Source of the DNA: Schaedlerella sp.
Lineage (GTDB): Bacteria > Bacillota > Clostridia > Lachnospirales > Lachnospiraceae
Length of the DNA: 10,059 bases
Assembly (NCBI GenBank): GCA_020024595.1
Contig: JAHHTO010000088.1
Location: forward strand, 1 to 10,059
Reading direction: 5' to 3'
Position numbers and translations under genes: made by a program. Shown here piece after piece: positions 1 through 5,510 of the stretch. Positions within the stretch are counted from its first letter, which is position 1. Each line of letters starts with the position of its first letter. The notes below the pieces were generated by a model that saw only the letters and a program-made list of their open reading frames with translations, searched no databases and was not told the origin of the DNA.

Positions 1-254
1 ATCCCCTGTTTTAGTTTTTCTCTCAAACCACTCTCTGTTCTCGCCATATCCGTCAGCAAATGCATCGCCCGAAGTTTTGCCCTTTTTAAGATTACTTCTT
101 TCAAAATCCTCTGATAAAGTTCTTCCGACAAATCTGACGCTTCTCTTATTCCAAAACGCTTTAGTTCGCCTTTATATAATACAAAGGCGAACTGTTCATC
201 CAACTCCACCTTAAACTTTGTCTTCGTAATCGCTTCTACATTTGTCACTTTCAT
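1..254 (-). CDS. recX: RecX regulatory protein, 5' part (3' end beyond window)
   Basis: RecX binds RecA filaments and modulates recombinase activity in the cytoplasm. Reading the minus strand from the ATG at 254 gives 84 codons that run off the left edge. The protein begins MKVTNVEAITKTKFKV and contains the typical RecX helix KRAKLRAMHLL, then a RTESGLREKLKQG stretch (about residues 59-84) from the first three-helix repeat. The start is supported by a GAGG ribosome site 7 bp upstream, which overlaps the recA stop (TAATGAGG). Only 12 bp separate the two genes, so recX is co-transcribed, and probably translationally coupled, with recA under SOS control. The order recA-recX is the common bacterial arrangement. 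The C-terminal half is outside the window, so intactness cannot be judged. Confidence 0.95.
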   Translation of the reverse strand, partial: MKVTNVEAITKTKFKVELDEQFAFVLYKGELKRFGIREASDLSEELYQRILKEVILKRAKLRAMHLLTDMARTESGLREKLKQG

Positions 255-266
255 TGCAGAACCTCA

Positions 267-1370
267 TTACTTTTCTGCTGTTTCTTCAGTTCCTGCTGCC
301 TTGCCTTTTGCAGTCAGCTTCAAACTATCAGCAGCATCTTCGGCATCCTCTTCTCCCAAATGATAATGCACACGCACTTTCTTTTCGATCTCTTCCATCA
401 CTTCCGGATTGGATTCCAGATAATTCTTGGCATTCTCACGTCCCTGGCCGATTTTTTCACCTTCATAAGCATACCATGCGCCGCTTTTCTTCACAATGTC
501 AACTCCCGCAGCCAAATCCAGAATATCTCCAGAACGAGAAATTCCTTTTCCAAACATAATATCAAACTCCGCCTCTTTAAACGGAGGTGCGATCTTATTC
601 TTCACAATCTTGATGCGAGTACGATTACCTACCATCTCGCCGCTCTGCTTCAACGTCTCTGTCCGTCTTACGTCCATACGAACAGAAGCATAGAACTTCA
701 GTGCTCGTCCCCCAGTTGTTGTCTCTGGATTACCAAACATCACACCCACTTTCTCTCGAAGTTGATTGATAAAAATAACAATACAGTTCGATTTACTGAT
801 AACCGGAGTAAGCTTCCGAAGTGCCTGAGACATTAATCTTGCCTGTAGTCCAACATGACTGTCTCCCATATCGCCTTCTATCTCCTGTTTTGGTACAAGA
901 GCCGCAACCGAGTCAATGACAATAATATCAATCGCTCCGGAACGCACCATCGTCTCTGCAATCTCCAGTGCCTGATCTCCGCTGTCCGGCTGAGAAATAT
1001 AGAGTTCATCAATATCCACACCGATATTCTTTGCATACACCGGATCCAAAGCATGTTCTGCATCTACAAACCCGGCAATCCCACCTCGTTTCTGCACTTC
1101 TGCAATCATATGTAATGCTACGGTTGTTTTACCACTGGACTCCGGTCCATACACCTCAATTACACGTCCCTTTGGCACACCGCCAAGCCCCAGTGCCAAA
1201 TCCAAACTCAGGCAACCTGTTGGAACCGTCTCTACACTCACATGTGCAGATGAATCTCCCAGCTTCATTACCGCTCCTTTACCAAAATCTTTCTCCAGTT
1301 TTGCGATCGCCGCATCCAGAGCTTTCTTCTTTTCTTCATTATTTACCTTTTCATTGCTTACCTTTGCCAT
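267..1370 (-). CDS. recA: Recombinase RecA
   Basis: RecA polymerises on single-stranded DNA, uses ATP to drive homologous pairing and strand exchange, and triggers LexA self-cleavage in the SOS response. The 367-residue protein has the normal family length. Visible motifs are Walker A GPESSGKTT (75-83), the catalytic glutamate in DAEHALD (E105), Walker B DIIVIDSVAALVP (148-160), and the DNA-binding L2 region around FGNPETTTGG (212-221). The C-terminal tail (from about 338) is acidic and Ala/Glu/Lys rich, as expected. The ATG at 1370 has a GAGGAG ribosome site 7 bp upstream, and the N-terminus matches the family. A LexA box and a sigma-A promoter lie just upstream; recX follows on the same strand. 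Nothing is truncated. Confidence 0.99.
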   Translation of the reverse strand: MAKVSNEKVNNEEKKKALDAAIAKLEKDFGKGAVMKLGDSSAHVSVETVPTGCLSLDLALGLGGVPKGRVIEVYGPESSGKTTVALHMIAEVQKRGGIAGFVDAEHALDPVYAKNIGVDIDELYISQPDSGDQALEIAETMVRSGAIDIIVIDSVAALVPKQEIEGDMGDSHVGLQARLMSQALRKLTPVISKSNCIVIFINQLREKVGVMFGNPETTTGGRALKFYASVRMDVRRTETLKQSGEMVGNRTRIKIVKNKIAPPFKEAEFDIMFGKGISRSGDILDLAAGVDIVKKSGAWYAYEGEKIGQGRENAKNYLESNPEVMEEIEKKVRVHYHLGEEDAEDAADSLKLTAKGKAAGTEETAEK

Positions 1371-1377
1371 AATTCGT

Positions 1378-1385
1378 CTCCTCTT
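1378..1385 (-). promoter_or_regulatory. recA ribosome binding site
   Basis: The minus strand reads AAGAGGAG and then 7 bases to the recA ATG. The match is strong and fixes the start codon at 1370. Confidence 0.8.
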
Positions 1386-1389
1386 GACT

Positions 1390-1403
1390 CGAACAGTTGT
1401 TCG
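1390..1403 (-). promoter_or_regulatory. LexA (SOS) box in front of recA
   Basis: CGAACAGTTGTTCG is a near-perfect palindrome (CGAAC-N4-GTTCG) matching the Gram-positive LexA/DinR operator consensus CGAAC-N4-GTTCG. It sits 11 bp downstream of the -10 element of the recA promoter, at the very beginning of the transcript. Bound LexA would block initiation or early elongation. recA is a classical LexA target, so motif and context agree. Confidence 0.92.
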
Positions 1404-1414
1404 TTTCTATTGAT

Positions 1415-1443
1415 ATAGTATTATACTTATTGTAAAATGTCAA
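1415..1443 (-). promoter_or_regulatory. recA sigma-A promoter
   Basis: On the minus strand a perfect -35 TTGACA (1443-1438) is followed after 17 bp by TACTAT (1420-1415, 4 of 6 consensus). A shifted TATAAT is also present, but it sits only 12 bp after the -35. Transcription would start near 1408, giving a leader of roughly 37 nt that contains the LexA box and the ribosome site. Confidence 0.75.
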
Positions 1444-1526
1444 CAATATTTTTATAGGTCTATTCTACATTTTTACATGTCCCATAAACAGGACTCGTCC
1501 CGTCTTTTTACTTATATTTCTTTTTG

Positions 1527-1655
1527 TTACAGGAAATCCATCTGAGAATACAAATATCCTTGAATCTTAGAACCATCTTTATACACCTGCAATAGAAACG
1601 CGGTGTGATACTCACAAGTCCCTGCGAGTATATTTATACTATCATATAAATTCAT
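1527..1655 (-). CDS. Doubtful small ORF, 42 residues
   Basis: The minus strand from the ATG at 1655 encodes 42 residues beginning MNLYDSINILAGTCEYHTAF and ending in SQMDFL before TAA at 1527-1529. The composition looks protein-like, not random AT-rich translation (for example QVYKDGSKIQGYLY). There is no good ribosome site: the nearest purine run, GGAA, is about 13 bp upstream. An in-frame TAG lies two codons before the ATG, so the frame cannot extend upstream. It sits between the DUF5662 terminator and the recA promoter, with no convincing promoter of its own. It resembles no family I recognise. It could be a real small protein, the remnant of a decayed gene, or chance. Confidence 0.18.
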   Translation of the reverse strand: MNLYDSINILAGTCEYHTAFLLQVYKDGSKIQGYLYSQMDFL

Positions 1656-1668
1656 GATCTACAACTGA

Positions 1669-1698
1669 TTTCCATTTGTTATGTTTCCATTTGTTATC
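1669..1698. repeat. Tandem direct repeat, 2 x 15 bp
   Basis: TTTCCATTTGTTATG is followed immediately by TTTCCATTTGTTATC, so 14 of 15 positions are identical. Only two copies are present, and they are not inverted. It lies between the DUF5662 terminator and the small ORF. The likeliest origin is replication slippage; a regulatory role is not evident. Confidence 0.7.
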
Positions 1699-1720
1699 TA
1701 CAAGCTGTCAAATATACGAT

Positions 1721-1748
1721 AAAAACCAGCCGGACAAATACCGGCTGG
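1721..1748 (-). terminator. Intrinsic terminator after DUF5662 gene
   Basis: A perfect 8-bp GC-rich stem (CCGGCTGG/CCAGCCGG on the plus strand, 1726-1733 with 1741-1748) encloses a 7-base loop. On the minus strand it is followed directly by TTTTT. It starts 14 bp past the DUF5662 stop. No T-run follows in the plus direction, so it acts on minus-strand transcription and closes the binding protein-GH13-DUF5662 unit. Confidence 0.88.
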
Positions 1749-1762
1749 CTGTAACTTCTCTA

Positions 1763-2302
1763 TCACTGTCGATTTTTCAGCACTTCTCTGCGGATGTATG
1801 CAAAAGTTTCTGCCTCCCCTTTTTCTGCAAGCATGTACAGGAGCGTTTCCAAAAGTTTTCTCGTTTCAGAGTGCATCACGTACCCCTCTGTTCCCCCCTT
1901 AAGAAAGTAATCCAATGGATCCTTATCTTGATACTTCCATCCACGATATATCTTACACGCAGCAATCCGGTCTAGAAACATCTCTACTACATATTTTACC
2001 GGCATCTTCATTCCAATCAATTTCTTACTTCCATCAATTCCATAATCAATCCAGTATTCATAATGATGTTTATTCCTTCCTTTATGATGCAGCCACGCAA
2101 GGGACAGGCCGGTCTCTTCTCGTTCCGCATTATTTGGACTACGATCGCCCTGGTAATACTTGCATCCCACCCGAAACTCCGTCCAGCTATACTTGGACAA
2201 ATCATGAAGGAGCCCCTGTCTATATAGCCCCACGCGAAAACATTCTTTCATCACTAAAATCTTATGTCTTGTAATTGTACAAAAATGTCCGACTACTTTC
2301 AT
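1763..2302 (-). CDS. DUF5662 family protein, possible HD-type metal site
   Basis: This 179-residue soluble protein resembles a small Firmicutes family known as DUF5662, whose function is not established. No signal peptide or membrane segment is visible. The striking feature is its conserved-looking histidine/aspartate pattern: H6, H13, GLLHDLSKY (H33-D34), LHHKGRNKHHYEYW (H72, H73, H79, H80) and D111 in MFLDRIAACK. A histidine, then HD, more histidines and a late Asp is reminiscent of HD-domain metal-dependent phosphohydrolases, but this is inference. The start at 2302 keeps the H6/H13 segment. It lies 8 bp after the stop of the GH13-like gene with only a weak GTGAG ribosome site, so coupled translation is likely. 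It is the last gene of its unit. Confidence 0.85.
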   Translation of the reverse strand: MKVVGHFCTITRHKILVMKECFRVGLYRQGLLHDLSKYSWTEFRVGCKYYQGDRSPNNAEREETGLSLAWLHHKGRNKHHYEYWIDYGIDGSKKLIGMKMPVKYVVEMFLDRIAACKIYRGWKYQDKDPLDYFLKGGTEGYVMHSETRKLLETLLYMLAEKGEAETFAYIRREVLKNRQ

Positions 2303-2310
2303 GTTTCAAC

Positions 2311-4011
2311 TCACTTTCCAATCAAGAAAACAAAGCTTCTTGCTTCCAGTTCTATTGTTTTCTGATTCTCTACCGGTTTTTCCTCCACTTTCATGTCTGT
2401 ACTTGTACCAAATACCCAATACCACTTTTTCTTCTTTTGCAATGTTGGAAGTGCATACTCATGCTTGTTCCAATGCATGTTGTAAGCAACATAACAATTG
2501 ACATCCCCTACATCCAAACCACTATACATCACACCAAGTTGACGACTCGGCACTTCTGTCGGTGCCTGCCATGCATTTTCTCCATGATAAGATACATCTG
2601 GAATTCCACATCCTACCCGATCCAGTTCCAGTAGCATTTCCTCCTTGTGGAGTGCCGGATGTTCTTTTCGAAGAGCAATCAACTGTTTCACATACGCCAA
2701 AAGTGTTTCATATTTTTTCAATCCGTTCCAGTCCAGCCAAGCCGTGTCATTATCCTGACAATAGACATTATTATTTCCCTTTTGGCTGTTTCCAAACTCA
2801 TCTCCTGACAGGATACACGGTGTTCCCTGTGCCATTAAAAGCAGCCCGAATGCATTTTTCACCTGCCGACGGCGTAATTCTACAATATCTCGCTTCCTAC
2901 TCGGACCTTCTGTTCCGCAATTCCAGCTGAAATTATAATCTGGACCATCCTGATTCAACTCACCATTAGCTTCATTATGCTTTCCATCATAAGAAACAAG
3001 ATCCTGAAGAGTAAATCCTGTATGACCTGTAATATAATTACACTTTCCGTCTTCCTTCGTATTGTGCCGGAGTGCGCGTATCACATCGCAAATCATACCT
3101 TCGTCTCCTTTCAAGAAGCGCCTCATAATATTCTGGAAACTGTCATCCTTCTGCATCAATTTCACACCTTTTAACAACGAATCCCGTTTCAGAGATTCCC
3201 AGGGCACAACATATGGATTCACAACAAATCCATCAACATGGTACTCCAACATATAATACTTCAAACATTCAACCACCGTCTGTGCAAGGATTTCTCTCTC
3301 AAACGGCATTTCCAGAACCACTTCAATCCCTGCTTTATGAAACGCCTTTACCATATCTTTTAGCTCTATACTCGCGTGTCCGGTCGCGCTATAAGCCATT
3401 TTAGGCGCAAAATAGTACCCTTTTCCATATCCCCAGTAATTAGTTTTACTGTCTGTCACTTCTTCAAACTCATATACAGGCATGCACTGGATCTGATTGA
3501 TCCCAAGTTCTTTTAAATAAGGTATTTTCTCTGTCACCCCTGCAAATGTACCTTTTTCTTTCACTTTCGAGGAGCTGTGCTTTGTAAATCCACGTACATG
3601 AAGACTGTAAGCGATTACCTCATGGTACGGCAAATGAAGTTGGCAATCATCTTCCCAGTTATATTCTTTCTCTGGAAATTTCCCGCGGATCTCATGTTTG
3701 TCGACATTCAGTCTGACACCAAACTGCTTTGTGCGGGCAACTTCTTTCACAAAAGGATCTACGCACACATGACCACCAATCCGGTAATTATACTCATACT
3801 TCTGTTCATCCAGATCTTCCACTGCAAGAAAACGGACTTCCCCCACCCCTTCTTCTTCCGGCATTTCAAAAACAATCTCCGGTTTCATACTTCCTGCCCG
3901 GTATAACAACAGTTCACAGTTCTTCCCAACAGGCACAGAAACTGCAAAGTTCATTCTTCCACCCCTTTTTGTTACACCAAGCGGTTGTGGGTAACCTTCC
4001 ACTTTCTTCAT
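2311..4011 (-). CDS. GlgX/isoamylase-like GH13 protein, probably catalytically inactive
   Basis: A 566-residue cytoplasmic protein with the glycogen-debranching (GlgX/TreX) layout: an N-terminal beta domain (about 5-120), a GH13 barrel (about 130-450) and a C-terminal beta domain. Scaffold signatures are clear: AYSLHVRGFT (134-143), NYWGYGKGYYFAP (191-203), SYDGKHNEANGE (340-351), LSGDEFGNSQKGNNN.YCQDND.AWLDW (401-428). The catalytic positions are not kept. The nucleophile motif GFRFD reads GFVVN (N265), the HDGFTL motif reads HTGFTL (H330, T331), the region-I D..LNH reads E234..E238-R239, and the acid/base Glu aligns with K288. The N265-T331 interval is about 40 residues shorter than in E. 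coli GlgX as I recall it. It is therefore best read as a pseudoenzyme, perhaps glucan-binding or regulatory. The ATG at 4011 is preferred over the upstream ATG at 4041, which lacks a ribosome site and would overlap the previous gene. Confidence 0.9.
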   Translation of the reverse strand: MKKVEGYPQPLGVTKRGGRMNFAVSVPVGKNCELLLYRAGSMKPEIVFEMPEEEGVGEVRFLAVEDLDEQKYEYNYRIGGHVCVDPFVKEVARTKQFGVRLNVDKHEIRGKFPEKEYNWEDDCQLHLPYHEVIAYSLHVRGFTKHSSSKVKEKGTFAGVTEKIPYLKELGINQIQCMPVYEFEEVTDSKTNYWGYGKGYYFAPKMAYSATGHASIELKDMVKAFHKAGIEVVLEMPFEREILAQTVVECLKYYMLEYHVDGFVVNPYVVPWESLKRDSLLKGVKLMQKDDSFQNIMRRFLKGDEGMICDVIRALRHNTKEDGKCNYITGHTGFTLQDLVSYDGKHNEANGELNQDGPDYNFSWNCGTEGPSRKRDIVELRRRQVKNAFGLLLMAQGTPCILSGDEFGNSQKGNNNVYCQDNDTAWLDWNGLKKYETLLAYVKQLIALRKEHPALHKEEMLLELDRVGCGIPDVSYHGENAWQAPTEVPSRQLGVMYSGLDVGDVNCYVAYNMHWNKHEYALPTLQKKKKWYWVFGTSTDMKVEEKPVENQKTIELEARSFVFLIGK

Positions 4012-4020
4012 ATCTCTGTC

Positions 4021-4027
4021 TCTCCTT
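4021..4027 (-). promoter_or_regulatory. Ribosome binding site deciding the GH13-like start
   Basis: The minus strand reads AAGGAGA, then 9 bases to the ATG at 4011. It directly follows the TAG stop of the binding-protein gene (4030-4028). The alternative ATG at 4041 has no such site, so the shorter protein is chosen and the genes are 16 bp apart, not overlapping. Confidence 0.75.
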
Positions 4028-5017
4028 CTACTGCCATCCATCGGTTCCGTAAAGCTCTACGTTTTCTCTCGTTATCAAAAATGTCTCTTCATAAATCTCT
4101 TTTTCATAATCTTCCCCATTTAGAATCGCAAGCGCAGTTTCCACAGCTCTTTTCCCGATATTAATCGGGGACTGTGCGCCAGTGCCAACAAGGTTCCGAT
4201 TATTCTCTGCCAGTTTCTTTTTCACATCCGGCGATCCATCCACACCATAAATCAGGACTTCACTTCTTCCCGCCTCTTCTACTGCTTCCAGCGCCCCCAG
4301 TGCAATCGGGTCATTCCCACACATCACAGCATCAATTTCCGGATATTCAGCAAGGAACTCTTTCATCCTTGCTTTTGCCTCTTCCTTCTCTCCATTCACA
4401 TCCACACGATTCAACACTTCAAAACCAGAATTCATAATAGCTTCTTCAAATCCTGTAATTCGCTGATTTACAGAATTGCGTGACGCACATTCCAAAAGAA
4501 TAATTTTACCACCGTTTGGGACACGCTTTTTTAAATCTTCTCCACAGACATAACCTGCATTCTTATTATCAGATCCGATAAACGCTTCGATCAGACTGCT
4601 TTCTTTTACCTGTGTATCCACATTGATCACAGGAATTCCTGCTTCATCCAAAGCTTCCAGCCCTTCTGTAATCTTTTCACTGTCCATTGGACACAAAAAC
4701 ACTGCCTTCACACCCTCTGCAATAAGTTCCTCTATCTGTTGATTCTGGATGTCATCGTCCGATTCCTGATTCCGAATCATCAAACGATGTCCCTGATTCT
4801 GCAATTCAGTCTGGATAGACAATTCCAATGTTTCAAAATAAGGATTTTTCATATCAATTCCGATATATCCAAACAAATATCCTTCCTCTTCTTCTGTTTC
4901 TTCCTCTGTCTCTGAAACTGCGTTGTCTTCTGGACTTCCGACATTCTTTTTACATCCTCCCAATACCATCATTATAAATAGCACTGTAAAAAGAACGCTC
5001 AACACTCTTTTTTTCAT
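4028..5017 (-). CDS. Sugar-type solute-binding lipoprotein (periplasmic binding protein, RbsB-like)
   Basis: This 329-residue extracytoplasmic binding protein belongs to the type-1 fold used for ribose, galactose and similar sugars (Peripla_BP_4-like). Residues 1-21 form a lipoprotein signal (KKR, a hydrophobic core, then LGGC with the lipidated Cys22). A very acidic linker (about 28-46, SETEEETEEEE) precedes the two-lobed domain (about 48-322). Typical segments are GYIGIDMKNPYF (50-61), INVDT (131-135), CGNDPIALGALEA (233-245) and YGVDGSPDVKK (257-267). The start has GGAGG 7 bp upstream and a promoter 57 bp away. No ABC permease or ATPase gene, histidine kinase or chemoreceptor lies beside it, so it is an orphan. 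It may feed a transporter encoded elsewhere or a sensor. The ligand cannot be read from the sequence. Confidence 0.92.
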   Translation of the reverse strand: MKKRVLSVLFTVLFIMMVLGGCKKNVGSPEDNAVSETEEETEEEEGYLFGYIGIDMKNPYFETLELSIQTELQNQGHRLMIRNQESDDDIQNQQIEELIAEGVKAVFLCPMDSEKITEGLEALDEAGIPVINVDTQVKESSLIEAFIGSDNKNAGYVCGEDLKKRVPNGGKIILLECASRNSVNQRITGFEEAIMNSGFEVLNRVDVNGEKEEAKARMKEFLAEYPEIDAVMCGNDPIALGALEAVEEAGRSEVLIYGVDGSPDVKKKLAENNRNLVGTGAQSPINIGKRAVETALAILNGEDYEKEIYEETFLITRENVELYGTDGWQ

Positions 5018-5073
5018 ACCAAATCCTCCAATCTATATTTTTATCATTTTCCAAGTAAATTGTAATTATTTTT

Positions 5074-5103
5074 ATTCTACTGTGTGTTTTTAATCATTGT
5101 CAA
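5074..5103 (-). promoter_or_regulatory. Promoter of the binding protein-GH13-DUF5662 unit
   Basis: The minus strand has -35 TTGACA (5103-5098), an 18-bp spacer and -10 TAGAAT (5079-5074, 5 of 6 consensus). The predicted start near 5067 leaves a leader of about 50 nt ending in a strong GGAGG site. No operator palindrome is obvious around it. Confidence 0.75.
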
Positions 5104-5106
5104 TAC

Positions 5107-5135
5107 TTGCTTTTTATCATCAAATTTGCTAGAGT
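5107..5135 (+). promoter_or_regulatory. Promoter of the DUF1292 gene
   Basis: On the plus strand TTGCTT (5107-5112) and TAGAGT (5130-5135) are 17 bp apart. Both elements are 4 of 6 consensus, so this is a moderate promoter. It is back to back with the minus-strand promoter: only 3 bp separate the two -35 hexamers. Predicted start is near 5142. Confidence 0.55.
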
Positions 5136-5142
5136 AAACTTA

Positions 5143-5157
5143 AGTCTGGAACAGACT
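5143..5157. promoter_or_regulatory. Short stem-loop at the predicted 5' end of the DUF1292 transcript
   Basis: AGTCTG-GAA-CAGACT is a perfect 6-bp inverted repeat around a 3-base loop. It starts where transcription from the plus-strand promoter is expected to begin, so the mRNA could carry a 5'-terminal hairpin. In the minus direction it is followed by TAAGTTT, a poor U-tract, so it might be a weak terminator for read-through from the helicase gene. Confidence 0.4.
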
Positions 5158-5189
5158 CTTTACACAAACTGCTTGGAAAGGAGATTCCC

Positions 5190-5510
5190 ATGAACGAGAC
5201 AACAATGGATACTGTCACACTGCTTCTTGACAATGATGAATCTGTAGAATGTGCAATTCTCTGTATTCTTCCGGTACAGGACAAGGACTACATTGCCCTC
5301 CTTCCTCTGGATGATGAAGGCGACACGGAAGAAGAAAGCCGTGTATTCCTCTACCGCTACATCGAACATGAAGACGGAGAACCGGAACTTGAGAACATCG
5401 ATGATGATGATGAATTCGATCTTGTAGCAGATGCCTATGACGAGTGGCTAGACACACAGGAGTACGAAGAACTGGATTTAGATGCCCTTGGATTAGACTC
5501 CCTCGAATAA
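5190..5510 (+). CDS. DUF1292 family small acidic protein
   Basis: This 106-residue soluble protein belongs by resemblance to DUF1292, a family widespread in Firmicutes without an assigned biochemical role. The N-terminal half resembles the family beta core (TVTLLLDNDESVECAILCI, then DYIALLPLDDE and RVFLYRYIE at about 50-59). The C-terminal part is an acidic tail with DDDDEFDLVADAYDEW and a final LDLDALGLDSLE. About 38 of 106 residues are Asp/Glu against 3 Lys/Arg, so the pI is very low. AAAGGAG lies 6 bp before the ATG and supports the start. It is the only plus-strand gene here, with its own promoter and terminator, and its last 18 bp overlap the end of the convergent helicase gene. Family members often sit near translation or cell-cycle genes, but no function follows from that. 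Confidence 0.92.
   Translation: MNETTMDTVTLLLDNDESVECAILCILPVQDKDYIALLPLDDEGDTEEESRVFLYRYIEHEDGEPELENIDDDDEFDLVADAYDEWLDTQEYEELDLDALGLDSLE

Larger units (their letters stand above)
1444..1720. other. Intergenic region between recA promoter and DUF5662 terminator
   Basis: This AT-rich stretch has no recognisable gene of normal length and no tRNA or rRNA signature. It holds a doubtful 42-codon minus-strand ORF (1527-1655), a 15-bp tandem repeat (1669-1698) and weak inverted repeats (ACACC/GGTGT at 1583-1606; ATACTC/GAGTAT at 1608-1631). The inverted repeats have loops of 12 or more bases and no U-tract, so no structured RNA is called. A TTGACA-like element (1712-1707) has no acceptable -10 at the right distance. 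Confidence 0.5.

Noticed and set aside
242..559. A 105-codon plus-strand frame opposite the recA 3' end
   Set aside because: It is antisense to recA, and its Leu/Pro/His-rich translation is typical of a shadow frame.
1583..1631. Overlapping short inverted repeats that might form a small RNA
   Set aside because: The stems are only 5-6 bp with loops of 12-14 bases, there is no terminator U-tract and no promoter nearby, so chance is a sufficient explanation.
4012..4041. An N-terminal extension of the GH13-like protein (MDGSRRRDRD) from the ATG at 4041
   Set aside because: There is no ribosome site before it and it would overlap the end of the binding-protein gene, whereas AAGGAGA lies correctly placed before the ATG at 4011.
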